NCBI RefSeq assembly: GCF_001975825.1
Contig: NZ_MTKN01000064.1
Coordinates: 2,715-48,493 of the forward strand
Source of the DNA: [Flexibacter] sp. ATCC 35208
GTDB taxonomy: Bacteria > Bacteroidota > Bacteroidia > Chitinophagales > Chitinophagaceae
Direction of reading: 5' to 3'
Length of the DNA stretch: 45,779 nucleotides
Below are positions 1 to 9,707 of this stretch, piece after piece (position 1 is the first letter of the stretch; every line of letters starts with the position of its first letter). The notes beneath the pieces were generated by a model. It did not search any database. It was not told where the DNA came from and saw only the letters and a list, made by a program, of their open reading frames with translations. A program made the translations under genes and the position numbers.

Positions 1-78
1 GGGATTTCAAAAGAAATAAAAGATTTATAGTCTATATAACAATGCCTGAAACTGTAAGGATAAATAGTCCCAATTACG

Positions 79-1041
79 CTATTCTCTAATGGTTGTTTTG
101 TCTTCCATCGATTGGCGTGCAATTTCATCTTTGCGTTTAAAGCTCACACCATTGTGTTGCTTCATATAAGTAAATAATTCTTTGGTCGCCTGTACCATTT
201 GGGGAGTGCCACCGATACGATCGTGAAAACTGATAGACATCTGTCTGCGATTATTTTCGGCTTCTTCGTATAGCTGATCAAACTCCATTTTCACCTGGTT
301 TAGAAATTGTTCTGTCGAAAAATTCTTCCCCTCGATTAATTGGATATCGTTACACCGTAGTGTGTAAGGAACTGTTACAAAATCTTTTCCGTTTACCTTT
401 TGTATAAAAGGCTCATCACGGCTTAAATCATCAATATGGTACAAAAAACCCAATTCCTGTAAAATCTTTAGTGTGTTTTCGCCCCGGCGAAGCCAGTTTG
501 CATTATAACCGACCGCAGTAAAACCTGTTACCTGTTTAATTGCATCTACACCGTCTTTGATGAACTTTTTCTCCTCTTCATAAGACATTGTATATTGGGT
601 TGACCAGTTCATACCATGTGCTGCAGCTTCATGACCCCGGTCAACAATTTCTTTTGCGAGCTTAGGATTTTTAAGTACAGCACTACCAACCATATGCGAA
701 GTAACTTTGACACCTAATTTGTCCCAATTGTCCAACATGCGGGGAATTCCCTCTTTGTATCCATATTGATACCATGTTTCAGATGGCAGATCCCTGTAAC
801 CTTTCTGCATATTTTGAGGAAATGGACTTTCAGCATTTTCAGGTTGCCCGCCAGCTTCGAACTGCATAGAAACCGAAATCACTAACCTCGAACCATCAGA
901 CCATTTTGATCTTTTCGGTTGAGTTGCGGTATCTGAATTTGTTTGTGGTTGTGCTACAGCAGACAATGGAACGACGCCAGCCAGCAAACCCGCAGTTGTG
1001 AGTAATCCGCTTTGTCGAATAAATGTTCTTCTACTATTCAT
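79..1041 (-). CDS. Polysaccharide deacetylase family protein, Tat-type signal
   Basis: A 320-residue protein of the NodB/polysaccharide deacetylase superfamily, closest in layout to the PuuE/peptidoglycan-deacetylase branch. It starts with a twin-arginine signal (SRRTFIRQSG, then a hydrophobic stretch to about residue 31), so it is probably exported folded. The metal-site region is visible as HEAAAHG near residue 137, but the usual first motif TFDDG appears as QFEAGG near residue 61, so the first acidic metal ligand is unusual. The end of the fold reads SFHDRIGG. The substrate is unknown; a periplasmic N-acyl or cyclic amide hydrolase is possible. The gene follows the DoxX gene by 4 bp on the same strand, so the two form an operon divergent from an AraC regulator. 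Family call is good, substrate is open. Confidence 0.8.
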   Translation of the reverse strand: MNSRRTFIRQSGLLTTAGLLAGVVPLSAVAQPQTNSDTATQPKRSKWSDGSRLVISVSMQFEAGGQPENAESPFPQNMQKGYRDLPSETWYQYGYKEGIPRMLDNWDKLGVKVTSHMVGSAVLKNPKLAKEIVDRGHEAAAHGMNWSTQYTMSYEEEKKFIKDGVDAIKQVTGFTAVGYNANWLRRGENTLKILQELGFLYHIDDLSRDEPFIQKVNGKDFVTVPYTLRCNDIQLIEGKNFSTEQFLNQVKMEFDQLYEEAENNRRQMSISFHDRIGGTPQMVQATKELFTYMKQHNGVSFKRKDEIARQSMEDKTTIRE

Positions 1042-1045
1042 AATT

Positions 1046-1441
1046 CTAGTATTTGCTTAAAAATTTATCGAGAGAAATATTGTTGCTGGCTATAAACTGC
1101 AACAGCATAATGAGTACAAGCGCATGAATAATTTGAGAAGGAAGGGCTTCCCAGTTTTCAATCATACAAGTACCAAATATTAGTAGCAGCATCACGATTA
1201 CGCCCGCTAGAATGGCTTTGTTGGAAAACAGACCAAGAATCAATAGAAGACCTATTATAAATTCTGCTATTGGTAACATATAACTAAAGGGCATAACCAG
1301 GCTTTGAGGTAACATTGATTTTGCAAAGGTACCGGTCATCCACTGGCTAAATCCAGCAAGTTTGGGTAGCCTAACTAATCCGTGCCCAAAAAGACTTACA
1401 CCAGCCACCAGGCGTAACAGGAGATAACATAAATCAGTCAT
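1046..1441 (-). CDS. DoxX family membrane protein
   Basis: A DoxX-type integral membrane protein of 131 residues with four predicted transmembrane helices. The N-terminal pattern LLLRLVAGVSLFGHGLVRL is typical of DoxX (R-x-x-x-G-x-x-x-x-x-H-G). The frame is open further upstream to 1534, but that extension would run through the start of the divergent AraC gene. The ATG at 1441 (or 1447, two codons earlier) begins just before the first helix and is preferred. DoxX proteins have been linked to redox and thiol stress systems; the role here is unknown. It is the first gene of a two-gene operon with the deacetylase. Confidence 0.8.
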   Translation of the reverse strand: MTDLCYLLLRLVAGVSLFGHGLVRLPKLAGFSQWMTGTFAKSMLPQSLVMPFSYMLPIAEFIIGLLLILGLFSNKAILAGVIVMLLLIFGTCMIENWEALPSQIIHALVLIMLLQFIASNNISLDKFLSKY

Positions 1442-1452
1442 AAACATAATTT

Positions 1453-2388
1453 TTGTACAAATTTCAACTAAAAAGCCCGCCCGGAGCAAGGATATATGCA
1501 GGAAAAAATTGTAAAATTGCAGGTGTGGAAACAAAGAACTTATATACTACGTACGATCTGGAATTATTAGAAACTTACAATTACAGCGCAAGGGCACATA
1601 AAAATACCTTTTTCGAGATGGTATTTGTGCTGGATGGTACCGGAATCCAAATGATCAATGGGCATCAACTTCCTTATGCACCTAATAAGTTGTTTCTCAT
1701 TTTCCCGCAGGATCAACATAGTTTTCAAGTTGATTCTTATAGCCGATTTTTCTTTATCCGATTCAGTAATGACTATCTAAAGCTACAAACGAGTCAAAAC
1801 ATTAAGGATTTGGAATATATTTTCAACAGTTATAATCACTTGCCGGGCTGCATACTAAAAACTATTACAGATAAACCATTCATCAGAGCGGCCGTTGAAG
1901 CATTGATCAGGGAAAAAGAAACCAAATCTCCCCACCAGGAAAAGATTACACAACAGCTTATCAATACCATTATCTCTTTTGCTGCCCGTAACCTTACCTT
2001 ACAGGAAATAGAAGTTCTTAACGGAAATATAACCAATGTAATGCCGGTAATAAATTATCTGCACCAGTTTATATTTCAACCTGAGAAATTAAAAATTGAA
2101 CAAATTGCAGCAAAATTCAATCTATCACCTAATTATATCAGTGAATATTTTAAAAAGCATACGGGCGAAAGCCTGCAACAATACATTACGCTGTATAAAA
2201 TAAAATTAATTGAAAGCCGCCTGCGGCTTACCGATATGCGAATAAATGAAATTGCCTTCGAATTTGGCTTTACCGATCAAAGCCATTTGAATCGAATATT
2301 TAAAAAGTACAAAGGCGTGGTACCATCTGTATATCGTAAAGATAACAATCCCTCACAGGCAAAACAGGTTTTAAATAGAAAAGGATGA
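1453..2388 (+). CDS. AraC family transcriptional regulator
   Basis: A 311-residue regulator with an N-terminal cupin-like sensing domain (about residues 30-150) and a C-terminal double helix-turn-helix AraC domain (about residues 205-300). The second helix-turn-helix carries the classic pattern IAFEFGFTDQSHLNRIFKK followed by P-S-x-Y-R. The start is uncertain: there is no early ATG. A TTG at 1453 or a GTG at 1525 are both possible. The gene diverges from the DoxX/deacetylase operon with almost no gap and ends 90 bp before a siderophore-type receptor. This is the layout of AraC regulators that sense a ligand and switch on the adjacent outer-membrane receptor; that link is an inference from position. 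Confidence 0.85.
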   Translation: MYKFQLKSPPGARIYAGKNCKIAGVETKNLYTTYDLELLETYNYSARAHKNTFFEMVFVLDGTGIQMINGHQLPYAPNKLFLIFPQDQHSFQVDSYSRFFFIRFSNDYLKLQTSQNIKDLEYIFNSYNHLPGCILKTITDKPFIRAAVEALIREKETKSPHQEKITQQLINTIISFAARNLTLQEIEVLNGNITNVMPVINYLHQFIFQPEKLKIEQIAAKFNLSPNYISEYFKKHTGESLQQYITLYKIKLIESRLRLTDMRINEIAFEFGFTDQSHLNRIFKKYKGVVPSVYRKDNNPSQAKQVLNRKG

Positions 2389-2478
2389 AAAAATTCCCGA
2401 TCCGATTAAAAAGTTTCCACTTTGGATATAATTATTTCCGGCGGCCTGTGCACTTTTGCATTCTAATTTAATTTTGTA

Positions 2479-4848
2479 ATGGGAATGCATCTGAGGAAAC
2501 TGTATTCAGTTCTTGCGCTAATATTATCATTTTTCTTATTTAATAAGTCTGCCAGCTATGGAAATGATATAGACGACAAGCCAACAGGTATTTCTGGTAT
2601 CGTTGTTACTAATAATGGAGAACCTGCTCCGGGAGTAACAGTTATTATTCAGGAACTATCAAAAGGGGCGATTACCAATGAAAATGGTATGTTTTATTTC
2701 AAAAATATCCGGGGCGGTACCTATCATCTGAAAGCATCATTAATAGGTTTGGAGGCTGTTGTGGTAGAAGTGAAGGCTGAAGAAGGCCGGGAAAACCATA
2801 TTAAAATTGTATTAGGTGCTTCTTCACAAAAGCTGGAAGAAGTGGTGGTAACCAGTGGTGGTAACCGTTTTGGAAGAAAGGAAAGCATGGATGTTTCCAA
2901 AATGCCACTCGGCAATATGGAGAACCCACAGGTATATACTGTTGTAAGCAAAGAGCTGATGAAAGAACAGCTGATCACTGACTATAACAGCGCTTTTAAG
3001 AATGTACCAGGCGCCGGTATCGCAGAAATAAGAAACCAGGGTAGAACAACCTTTATTTCAAGAGGTTTTGCGACACCTCAGCTCGTACGTAATGGTGTAA
3101 GCAGCTTTACCTACACAACTATTGATCCGGTAAATCTTGAACGTATAGAGGTGATCAAAGGACCATCTGCTACATTGTTTGGTAGTACTGTATCTTCTTT
3201 CGGAGGCCTGTTTAACAGGGTAACAAAAAAACCTTTTGAGAATTTCTGGGGGGAAGTTTCATATTCTGGTGCGAGCTGGAACCTGAACCGTCTCACTATG
3301 GATATCAATTCCCCGCTAAATAAAGAGAAAACCGCATTGTTGAGGGTAAATACAGCTTTACATAGTGAGAATAGTTTCCAGGATGCAGGCTTCACCAGAA
3401 GTTTTCTGATAGCACCCAGTTTCTCATATGCAGTGAACGACAGACTGACGCTTTCCCTGGATATAGAATTCGGTTTAAATAAAGCCACTTCTCCTACCCG
3501 TCTGGCGCCTTATTCCAATGGAACGGCTAAAAGCATTGTGGACTACCATATTCCTTACAAGCTTTCTTTTGCGAATAATACTATCAACTATAACAGCCAG
3601 CAGTATAACATCTTTGCGCAAGCGAAATATATACTTTCCAAAAGCTGGACTTCTCAGACAATTGTTTCGCGAACACGATCTTCTTCTGAAGGATATGTTG
3701 TGCAACTAACAATGACATCAGATACAACAGTACGCCAGTCTGTCACTAACCAGGATTATCCTTATTATGGAACCGATATTCAGCAGAATTTCATCGGCGA
3801 CTTTAAAATTGGCAGATTAAGGAATAGGATTGTTGCTGGTCTGGATTATTACAGCCTCACATCAAACCGGAATGATGCTACTGTAAACATGACCCCTATT
3901 GATGTCAGAAAGCCCGGTACAGGATATAATAACTTTACACGTGAAAAGGTAAGGCCGCTCTTTGCAAATGCTACATATACCAATTTTGTATCCGGAAGAG
4001 AAGAAACCTATAGCTCTTATGTATCTGATGTACTGAACATTACTGATAAATTATTGGTAATGGCCAGCCTGCGGGTGGACAGGTATATGAACAAAGGTTC
4101 TTATTATCCTGCTCAGGATTCAACAGCAGGGAATTATAATCAGACCGCGCTGTCACCGAAATTCGGTGCTGTATACCAGATTGTTAAAGATAAGGTCTCC
4201 ATCTTCGGTAACTATATGAACGGGTTCAACAACGTTTCGGGATCTGACTTTGAGGGTAACACTTTTAAGCCAACGGAGGCTAATCAATGGGAAGGTGGGG
4301 TGAAATTAGACCTCAACAAAGTGAGTGCAACATTGAGCTACTACAATATTTCTGTTACTAATGTTACCCGTGATGATCCAGACCATGCTACCTACTCCAT
4401 TCAGGATGGTACACAGTTAAGTAAAGGATATGAGGTAGAAGTAATTGCGAATCCGATAAAAGGTCTAAACATTATAGCTGGTTATACTTACAATGATAGT
4501 AAATACACAAAGGCCAATGCTTCTATACTGGGACTGAGACCCACAACAGCCGGTCCTCCTAAAGTAGGGAATCTGTGGATCAGCTACCGTCTGGCTTCCG
4601 GAGTAGCTAAAGGACTTGGTTTAGGTTTTGGGGGCATCTATGCCAGTGAATATTACCAGACAAATACCGCTTCTTTTAAGTTTAGTATCCCATCTTATAC
4701 AGTGTTGGATGCGGCTGTTTTCTATGACAAACCGAGCTACAGAATTGGGTTAAAGGTGGATAATCTGACCAATGAAAAGTACTGGTCATATCGTCTGGCG
4801 GCGCAAAATCCTACTCGTGTTACGGGTAGCATGACCTTCAAGTTTTAA
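2479..4848 (+). CDS. TonB-dependent siderophore receptor
   Basis: An outer-membrane receptor of 789 residues. A signal peptide covers about residues 1-28. A carboxypeptidase-D-like regulatory domain follows (about 38-113, GISGIVV to the KIVLG strand). The plug domain has RNQGRTTFISRGF and the hallmark ERIEVIKGPSATLFGS (about 222-237). The rest is a beta-barrel ending in an aromatic residue (TFKF), as expected for BamA recognition. Plug wording and length fit the FhuA/FecA-like siderophore group rather than the SusC glycan group, and no SusD partner follows. A second in-frame ATG two codons in could also be the start. An AraC gene lies directly upstream and a strong terminator downstream, so it is probably a single transcript. 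The ligand cannot be read from the sequence. Confidence 0.88.
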   Translation: MGMHLRKLYSVLALILSFFLFNKSASYGNDIDDKPTGISGIVVTNNGEPAPGVTVIIQELSKGAITNENGMFYFKNIRGGTYHLKASLIGLEAVVVEVKAEEGRENHIKIVLGASSQKLEEVVVTSGGNRFGRKESMDVSKMPLGNMENPQVYTVVSKELMKEQLITDYNSAFKNVPGAGIAEIRNQGRTTFISRGFATPQLVRNGVSSFTYTTIDPVNLERIEVIKGPSATLFGSTVSSFGGLFNRVTKKPFENFWGEVSYSGASWNLNRLTMDINSPLNKEKTALLRVNTALHSENSFQDAGFTRSFLIAPSFSYAVNDRLTLSLDIEFGLNKATSPTRLAPYSNGTAKSIVDYHIPYKLSFANNTINYNSQQYNIFAQAKYILSKSWTSQTIVSRTRSSSEGYVVQLTMTSDTTVRQSVTNQDYPYYGTDIQQNFIGDFKIGRLRNRIVAGLDYYSLTSNRNDATVNMTPIDVRKPGTGYNNFTREKVRPLFANATYTNFVSGREETYSSYVSDVLNITDKLLVMASLRVDRYMNKGSYYPAQDSTAGNYNQTALSPKFGAVYQIVKDKVSIFGNYMNGFNNVSGSDFEGNTFKPTEANQWEGGVKLDLNKVSATLSYYNISVTNVTRDDPDHATYSIQDGTQLSKGYEVEVIANPIKGLNIIAGYTYNDSKYTKANASILGLRPTTAGPPKVGNLWISYRLASGVAKGLGLGFGGIYASEYYQTNTASFKFSIPSYTVLDAAVFYDKPSYRIGLKVDNLTNEKYWSYRLAAQNPTRVTGSMTFKF

Positions 4849-4872
4849 AAGAACTATTCATAAACAATATCA

Positions 4873-4905
4873 GGGGCTGACCATAATGGTCAGCCCCTCT
4901 TTTTT
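4873..4905 (+). terminator. Rho-independent terminator of the siderophore receptor
   Basis: A perfect 10-bp GC-rich stem (GGGGCTGACC / GGTCAGCCCC, 4873-4882 with 4888-4897), a 5-nt loop, then a T-rich tail (4898-4905). It lies 25 bp after the receptor stop and before the converging VOC gene. Confidence 0.92.
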
Positions 4906-4916
4906 GATCAGAAAGA

Positions 4917-5444
4917 CTAATAGTTTAAAAATGCCCTCTGCGCTTTCAGTGCTTCGTCCAGCGATTGCTGAATATAGATTATACCGGCTACAGCATCTGG
5001 CGTGGAAGCCCGCTTTCCAACTTCTTCAGGATTGGTAAAGTCCACATCTTCAACGCGTTCGTTAATCCACCAAAGATTACCAAACGGGTCTAAAATTCTG
5101 CTAACCTTTTCGCCAAACCATAAACTGGTAATGTTAGTAACTGATGTAGCGCCCAGCCTGATTGCTTTTTGACAGGTTGCTTCAATGTCCTCCACATATA
5201 AACTCAGAAAAACCGGCGTAGGCGCCCAGCCTGCTCTTGCATCAAACAACATGACCATCGCATCTCCTATCTTAACCACCACATGAATGATCATGCCATC
5301 AGCATTCACTATCCTGCTGTTTGGAATTTCCTGCGCATCAAAAGCAGCTTCTAAAAACTCAATTAATTTAGCCGATGATGGAGATATGATCCATGGCGTT
5401 ACAGCTGTGTAATGATCAGGTATGCTCTTGATATCTTTTTTCAT
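4917..5444 (-). CDS. VOC/glyoxalase-fold protein, PhnB-like
   Basis: A 175-residue protein of the vicinal oxygen chelate fold. The N-terminal HYTAVTPWIISPSS and the central FLSLYVEDIEATCQKAIRLGA are typical of the PhnB-like/glyoxalase-bleomycin-resistance group, as is DPFGNLWWI near residue 120. Such proteins bind a metal or a small ligand, and many have no known substrate. It stands alone, convergent with the receptor upstream and divergent from the methyltransferase at 5616. Confidence 0.8.
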   Translation of the reverse strand: MKKDIKSIPDHYTAVTPWIISPSSAKLIEFLEAAFDAQEIPNSRIVNADGMIIHVVVKIGDAMVMLFDARAGWAPTPVFLSLYVEDIEATCQKAIRLGATSVTNITSLWFGEKVSRILDPFGNLWWINERVEDVDFTNPEEVGKRASTPDAVAGIIYIQQSLDEALKAQRAFLNY

Positions 5445-5581
5445 GATTTTATTTTATGACACAAAGGAAATATAGGGTAGTGACAACCCTATGTCAGCAG
5501 TGCAAAGATTTATTTATTTTAATATGACGGGGTTATATTGTATTGTAATAATAATCATTGCCTTCCCCGGATCAGTCAGTC

Positions 5582-5611
5582 TTGATATTCAAGGCTAATC
5601 CTCTAACTTTG
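5582..5611 (+). promoter_or_regulatory. Bacteroidota-type promoter before the methyltransferase
   Basis: A TTG at 5582-5584 is separated by 19 nt from TAACTTTG at 5604-5611, matching the known Bacteroidota promoter pattern TTTG-N19-TAnnTTTG. Transcription would start within a few bases of the ATG at 5616, so the mRNA would be nearly leaderless, or translation starts further in. Confidence 0.4.
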
Positions 5612-5615
5612 ATCC

Positions 5616-6227
5616 ATGCAATCAAAACTTCAGGACCTTTACGGGAATATAGATATCTACCTCTTCGACCAACTACTTAAAGGTACTTATGATAATTGTA
5701 AAAAGGTGCTTGATGCAGGCTGCGGAGGCGGACGTAACCTGATTTATTTCTTAAGAAACAGCTATGATGTATATGGCATTGATCCTAATCCCAATGCGAT
5801 ATCAGCTGTTAAAGAATTATCACAAATACTGTCCCATACTAACCCTAAAGAGAATTTTGTAGTTGCTCCGGCTGAAAACCTGCCTTTTGATGATAATTAT
5901 TTTGACCTGGTAATCAGTAGCGCAGTGTTGCACTTCGCCAACACGCCTGAACATTTTGATAATATGATCCACTCAATGTGGCGGGTGCTGAAACCCGGCG
6001 GCTATTTATTTGTAAGACTTGCATCGGATATCGGGATTGAAACGCTGGTGCATAGCATAGGCAATGGTCGCTATCGTTTGCCCGATGGCAGCGAACGTTT
6101 TTTGGTGAACCTGCAATTGCTGCTTCAATATACCGAAAACCTCAACGCCCGACTCCATGAACCGATAAAAACTACCAATGTGCAAAACCTACGGTGCATG
6201 ACCACCTGGTGTTTGCAAAAAGTTTAA
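5616..6227 (+). CDS. Class I SAM-dependent methyltransferase
   Basis: A 203-residue methyltransferase. Motif I VLDAGCGGGRN is at residues 31-41, the acidic ribose-binding loop YGIDPN at 53-58, motif AENLPFDDNYFDLVISSAVL at about 86-105, and the LKPGGYLFVR strand follows. This is the UbiE/Methyltransf_11 layout. The acceptor is unknown. It is a single gene with its own promoter-like element and no clear partners. A cytoplasmic location is expected, as there is no signal or membrane segment. Confidence 0.85.
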   Translation: MQSKLQDLYGNIDIYLFDQLLKGTYDNCKKVLDAGCGGGRNLIYFLRNSYDVYGIDPNPNAISAVKELSQILSHTNPKENFVVAPAENLPFDDNYFDLVISSAVLHFANTPEHFDNMIHSMWRVLKPGGYLFVRLASDIGIETLVHSIGNGRYRLPDGSERFLVNLQLLLQYTENLNARLHEPIKTTNVQNLRCMTTWCLQKV

Positions 6228-6483
6228 TAAAGTTATAATGCCTTCCACAAAAGAAATAAAAAGCCTGCAATTATCCATCGCCTGCATGACCAGGATCAGG
6301 TATTGCAGCAATCTTTCCACGTATAGTATAGAACTACTGCAAATACAACATTTTTAATAAAATAATTAAATCGGTAACCAAAGTAGGACTTCCCGGTTTT
6401 TTGTTACCTTTATTATGACTTGTTTGTTGATCCGTTATTGCTGCACTATCATCCAGGAACCACGTTCATTAAATACCATACAT

Positions 6484-9400
6484 ATGAAAACACCTATGTG
6501 CATGCTGGAATGTCTTATCCTGACCCCCATGCTTTTATTGGCCCAGCAAAAACTGGTCTGGGAAGAAAATTTCGACGGCACCACCCTTAATCCACTCAAC
6601 TGGACCTATGAGACCGGCGATGGTTGTTCCAAAGGCAATTGCGGCTGGGGCAATGCCGAGCTCGAATATTACACCAGTAGTACCAACAATGTAAGAGTGG
6701 AAAATGGTCACCTCGTCATTGAAGCCCGCCGGGAAGCTGTGGGAGGCAAACCATTTACCTCCGGCAGAATTAAAACCAACGGACGCGTGGCCTTCCGTTA
6801 CGGCACGCTGGAAGCCAGAATCAAAGTACCTCAGGTAGGTAACGGCCTCTGGCCAGCCTTCTGGATGCTGGGTAGCACAGGTGGCGAATGGCCACACAAT
6901 GGAGAGGTAGACATCCTGGAAATGGGATTTGCCGGCGCCATTGCAGCAGGAAAACCCAACAGTACTCTCAGCTCCGCGACCCATTGGTGGACGGAAAATC
7001 CGGGTGGCTATACCGGCCACGCAACCTATGCCAAAGATACCGTTACGCAAGGCACCAATCTCAACGATGACTACCACCTGTATAAACTGGTATGGGACAC
7101 CGCCTTCCTGACCATTTACCTGGATGGCAACCCTTTTTACAAAATCGGGATTAATGGCGGCAATGGACTGGATGCATTTCAGCAACCATTTTATATACTA
7201 CTCAATCTGGCAGTAGGTGGCAATTACCCCGGTATCTATTCTGAAAATGACGTTACAGCCCCATTACCAGGCCATATGGAGGTTGATTACATCCGGCTTT
7301 ATCAGGACATCACCAAAGGAGATGAGCTGATTTTGGGTACCAATGATGCCCCTGAAGGCAATTTTGGTATTTTTACTGACAACACGGTTGTAAACAATCA
7401 GGTCACCCTGGGCAAGGATGCCAACCTTTATTATTGGAATAATATTACCAACATCCCCAACCCGGTTCCTTTCGAAGGCAGTCATGTCTGGGGCTTACAC
7501 GCCGCCGCCGGCAATTGGTTCGGACTGGGGGTAGCCAATGACAACAGGAATATGGCCAACTACGCAACCAGTGGTAGCCTGAAGTTTCACATGAAGACCA
7601 GTTATACCGGCACGTTTAAAGTCGGCATTTCTACTGAAGCAGCAGAAGGCTGGATACAATTCAATGGCACAAACGAACATGGATTGGTACGCGACGGACA
7701 ATGGCATGAAGTGACAATACCTGTCAGTGACTTTGGTACTGCCATCGACCTCATGACAGTAAATCAGCTATTCATGCTCTCCGGCGACGCACCTGCTACA
7801 GATGCCGATTTTTATATTGACAACATCTACTATACCGGCGGCGTATCTGACAACCCCGCTCCTACCGTAGCTATCACGAACCTGAGCAACGATACCCTAT
7901 TCACCACACCTGCTGCCATTCCTATCATTACCAATGCCAATGACAGCAATGGTGGTGTAAGTAAAGTAGATTTCTATAATGGTGAAAATTACCTGGGTAC
8001 AGACAGCATTGCGCCTTTCAGCTTTACATGGCAGACCAGTACACAACAGGTAGCGACACTGATTGCCAAAGCTACAGACAATCAGCAGAAACTGACTACC
8101 TCCCAACCTGTCACCGTATTCATTGCTGCACCGGGCAACACACAACCTGCTATCAGTATCACAGCTCCTACAGCTAATTCCGCTTTGATACAACCTGCAG
8201 ATGTAACCATCACCACAGCTATATCTGATGACGGTACTATCTATAAAGTGGAATTTTATAATGGTACTACATTATTAGGTACAGTCGACAAAGCGCCTTA
8301 TTCATTCACATGGAGTGATGTTGCACAAGGTACTTATACCATTACAGCAAAAGCCTTTGATAACGGGAAACTGAGCACCCTATCCGTTCCTGTTACATTT
8401 ACGGTCCAGAGTAATGTCATCACGGCTGATAAATACGGTATTTACTCCAATGATGCCGGTATTGCCACCAAACTGACTTTCGGACAGGATGCCAATCTGT
8501 ATGTCTGGAATAACCTGACTACCATCAGCAACGCGACTCCTTATGAAGGTAGCGATGTCATGGCATTTACAGCGGCAGCAGGCAACTGGTTCGGACTTGG
8601 TGTAGCCAATGACCTGAGAGACCTGTCTCATTTCACGAACGGCTACCTGAAATTCTGGTTTAAGACCAGCTATTCAGGATCATTCCGCTTTACTATCATT
8701 GCTTCAAACGCAAGTGCCGCCATTGAATATGCAGCCGGGGAACAGAAACTCGGACTGATTCGTGATGGACAATGGCATGAAGTAACAATACCTGTGAGCA
8801 GTCTGAGTGGTATCGATCTCACCGCTATTACACAGGCATTTACCTTCTCTGGTGATGCGCCTGCAACGGCTGCTGATTTTTACATCGACAATGTTTATTA
8901 TACCACCACAGAAAATGAAGTAAGTGGTGATAATCTTGCATTGAATAAACAGGTGACTGTATCTTCTCTGGAAAACGATCTGTATACAGGTGCAAATGCA
9001 GTCGATGGTGATACTACCACCCGCTGGTCCAGTACCTTCGCTGATCCGCAATATATTACTGTTGACTTAGCAGCTGATTACAACATCAGGGAAGTGAAAA
9101 TTAAATGGGAAGCAGCAGCGGCACAGAATTACCTGGTACTCGCTTCTACAGATCTGAACAACTGGGATACCATAAAAACAGTCACCGGAAACTCCACATT
9201 GAATAATGACCTCACCGGTTTATCAGGTCATGGACGATACCTGCGGGTATATGGTACCAGCAGAATTACGGTGTATGGTTATTCCATTTATGAACTGGAG
9301 GTATATGGTAGTCTGCACACAGCCAGTGCTCTTACCTACAGCAAAGCAACAACGGCATGGCAGGTGAGCATATATCCCAACCCGGTAACAGGCGATCAGT

Positions 9401-9582
9401 TGCAGGTAAAAAGTACCCAGCTTCCTAAACTACTGCGGGTGATGGATGTGAATGGTAAAGTAGTAGCTGTGAAACAGCAAACATTCACCGCAGATGTAAG
9501 CCAATTGCCAAATGGTATGTATATACTGCAGGTAATAAATGATAAAGGTGAAACACGGATATTGAAATTTATCCGTCAATAA
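6484..9582 (+). CDS. Modular GH16 endo-beta-glucanase, type IX secreted
   Basis: A 1032-residue secreted glycanase. The frame is open from an ATG at 6415, but the ATG at 6484 gives a proper signal peptide (MKTPMCMLECLILTPMLLLA) and is preferred. The order (preferred numbering) is: GH16 domain about 22-275 with the catalytic motif GEVDILEMG (E141, D143, E146); a beta-sandwich module about 278-451; two bacterial Ig-like domains about 458-550 and 553-645; a second copy of the sandwich module about 646-809; an F5/8 C (CBM32-like) domain about 816-945; and a type A type IX sorting domain at the end starting at YPNP. GH16 enzymes of this kind cut beta-1,3 or mixed beta-1,3/1,4 glucans (laminarin). 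It is expected on the cell surface or in the medium. There is no SusCD pair nearby. Confidence 0.92.
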   Translation: MKTPMCMLECLILTPMLLLAQQKLVWEENFDGTTLNPLNWTYETGDGCSKGNCGWGNAELEYYTSSTNNVRVENGHLVIEARREAVGGKPFTSGRIKTNGRVAFRYGTLEARIKVPQVGNGLWPAFWMLGSTGGEWPHNGEVDILEMGFAGAIAAGKPNSTLSSATHWWTENPGGYTGHATYAKDTVTQGTNLNDDYHLYKLVWDTAFLTIYLDGNPFYKIGINGGNGLDAFQQPFYILLNLAVGGNYPGIYSENDVTAPLPGHMEVDYIRLYQDITKGDELILGTNDAPEGNFGIFTDNTVVNNQVTLGKDANLYYWNNITNIPNPVPFEGSHVWGLHAAAGNWFGLGVANDNRNMANYATSGSLKFHMKTSYTGTFKVGISTEAAEGWIQFNGTNEHGLVRDGQWHEVTIPVSDFGTAIDLMTVNQLFMLSGDAPATDADFYIDNIYYTGGVSDNPAPTVAITNLSNDTLFTTPAAIPIITNANDSNGGVSKVDFYNGENYLGTDSIAPFSFTWQTSTQQVATLIAKATDNQQKLTTSQPVTVFIAAPGNTQPAISITAPTANSALIQPADVTITTAISDDGTIYKVEFYNGTTLLGTVDKAPYSFTWSDVAQGTYTITAKAFDNGKLSTLSVPVTFTVQSNVITADKYGIYSNDAGIATKLTFGQDANLYVWNNLTTISNATPYEGSDVMAFTAAAGNWFGLGVANDLRDLSHFTNGYLKFWFKTSYSGSFRFTIIASNASAAIEYAAGEQKLGLIRDGQWHEVTIPVSSLSGIDLTAITQAFTFSGDAPATAADFYIDNVYYTTTENEVSGDNLALNKQVTVSSLENDLYTGANAVDGDTTTRWSSTFADPQYITVDLAADYNIREVKIKWEAAAAQNYLVLASTDLNNWDTIKTVTGNSTLNNDLTGLSGHGRYLRVYGTSRITVYGYSIYELEVYGSLHTASALTYSKATTAWQVSIYPNPVTGDQLQVKSTQLPKLLRVMDVNGKVVAVKQQTFTADVSQLPNGMYILQVINDKGETRILKFIRQ

Positions 9583-9707
9583 TGTGCTTTGGGAGGGACA
9601 TTGCTTTTTACTGTTAATGCAATTTGCAGAAAATAGCGCTCCAATACTTATGAAAATAGAAAATAATACATAAAAAGTATTACCTTTAAGGCTTTAACAC
9701 CTCAATA

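Noticed and set aside
6239..6355. A 38-codon frame after the methyltransferase
   Set aside because: No family match, no membrane or signal features, and the spacing to the neighbour gives no support.
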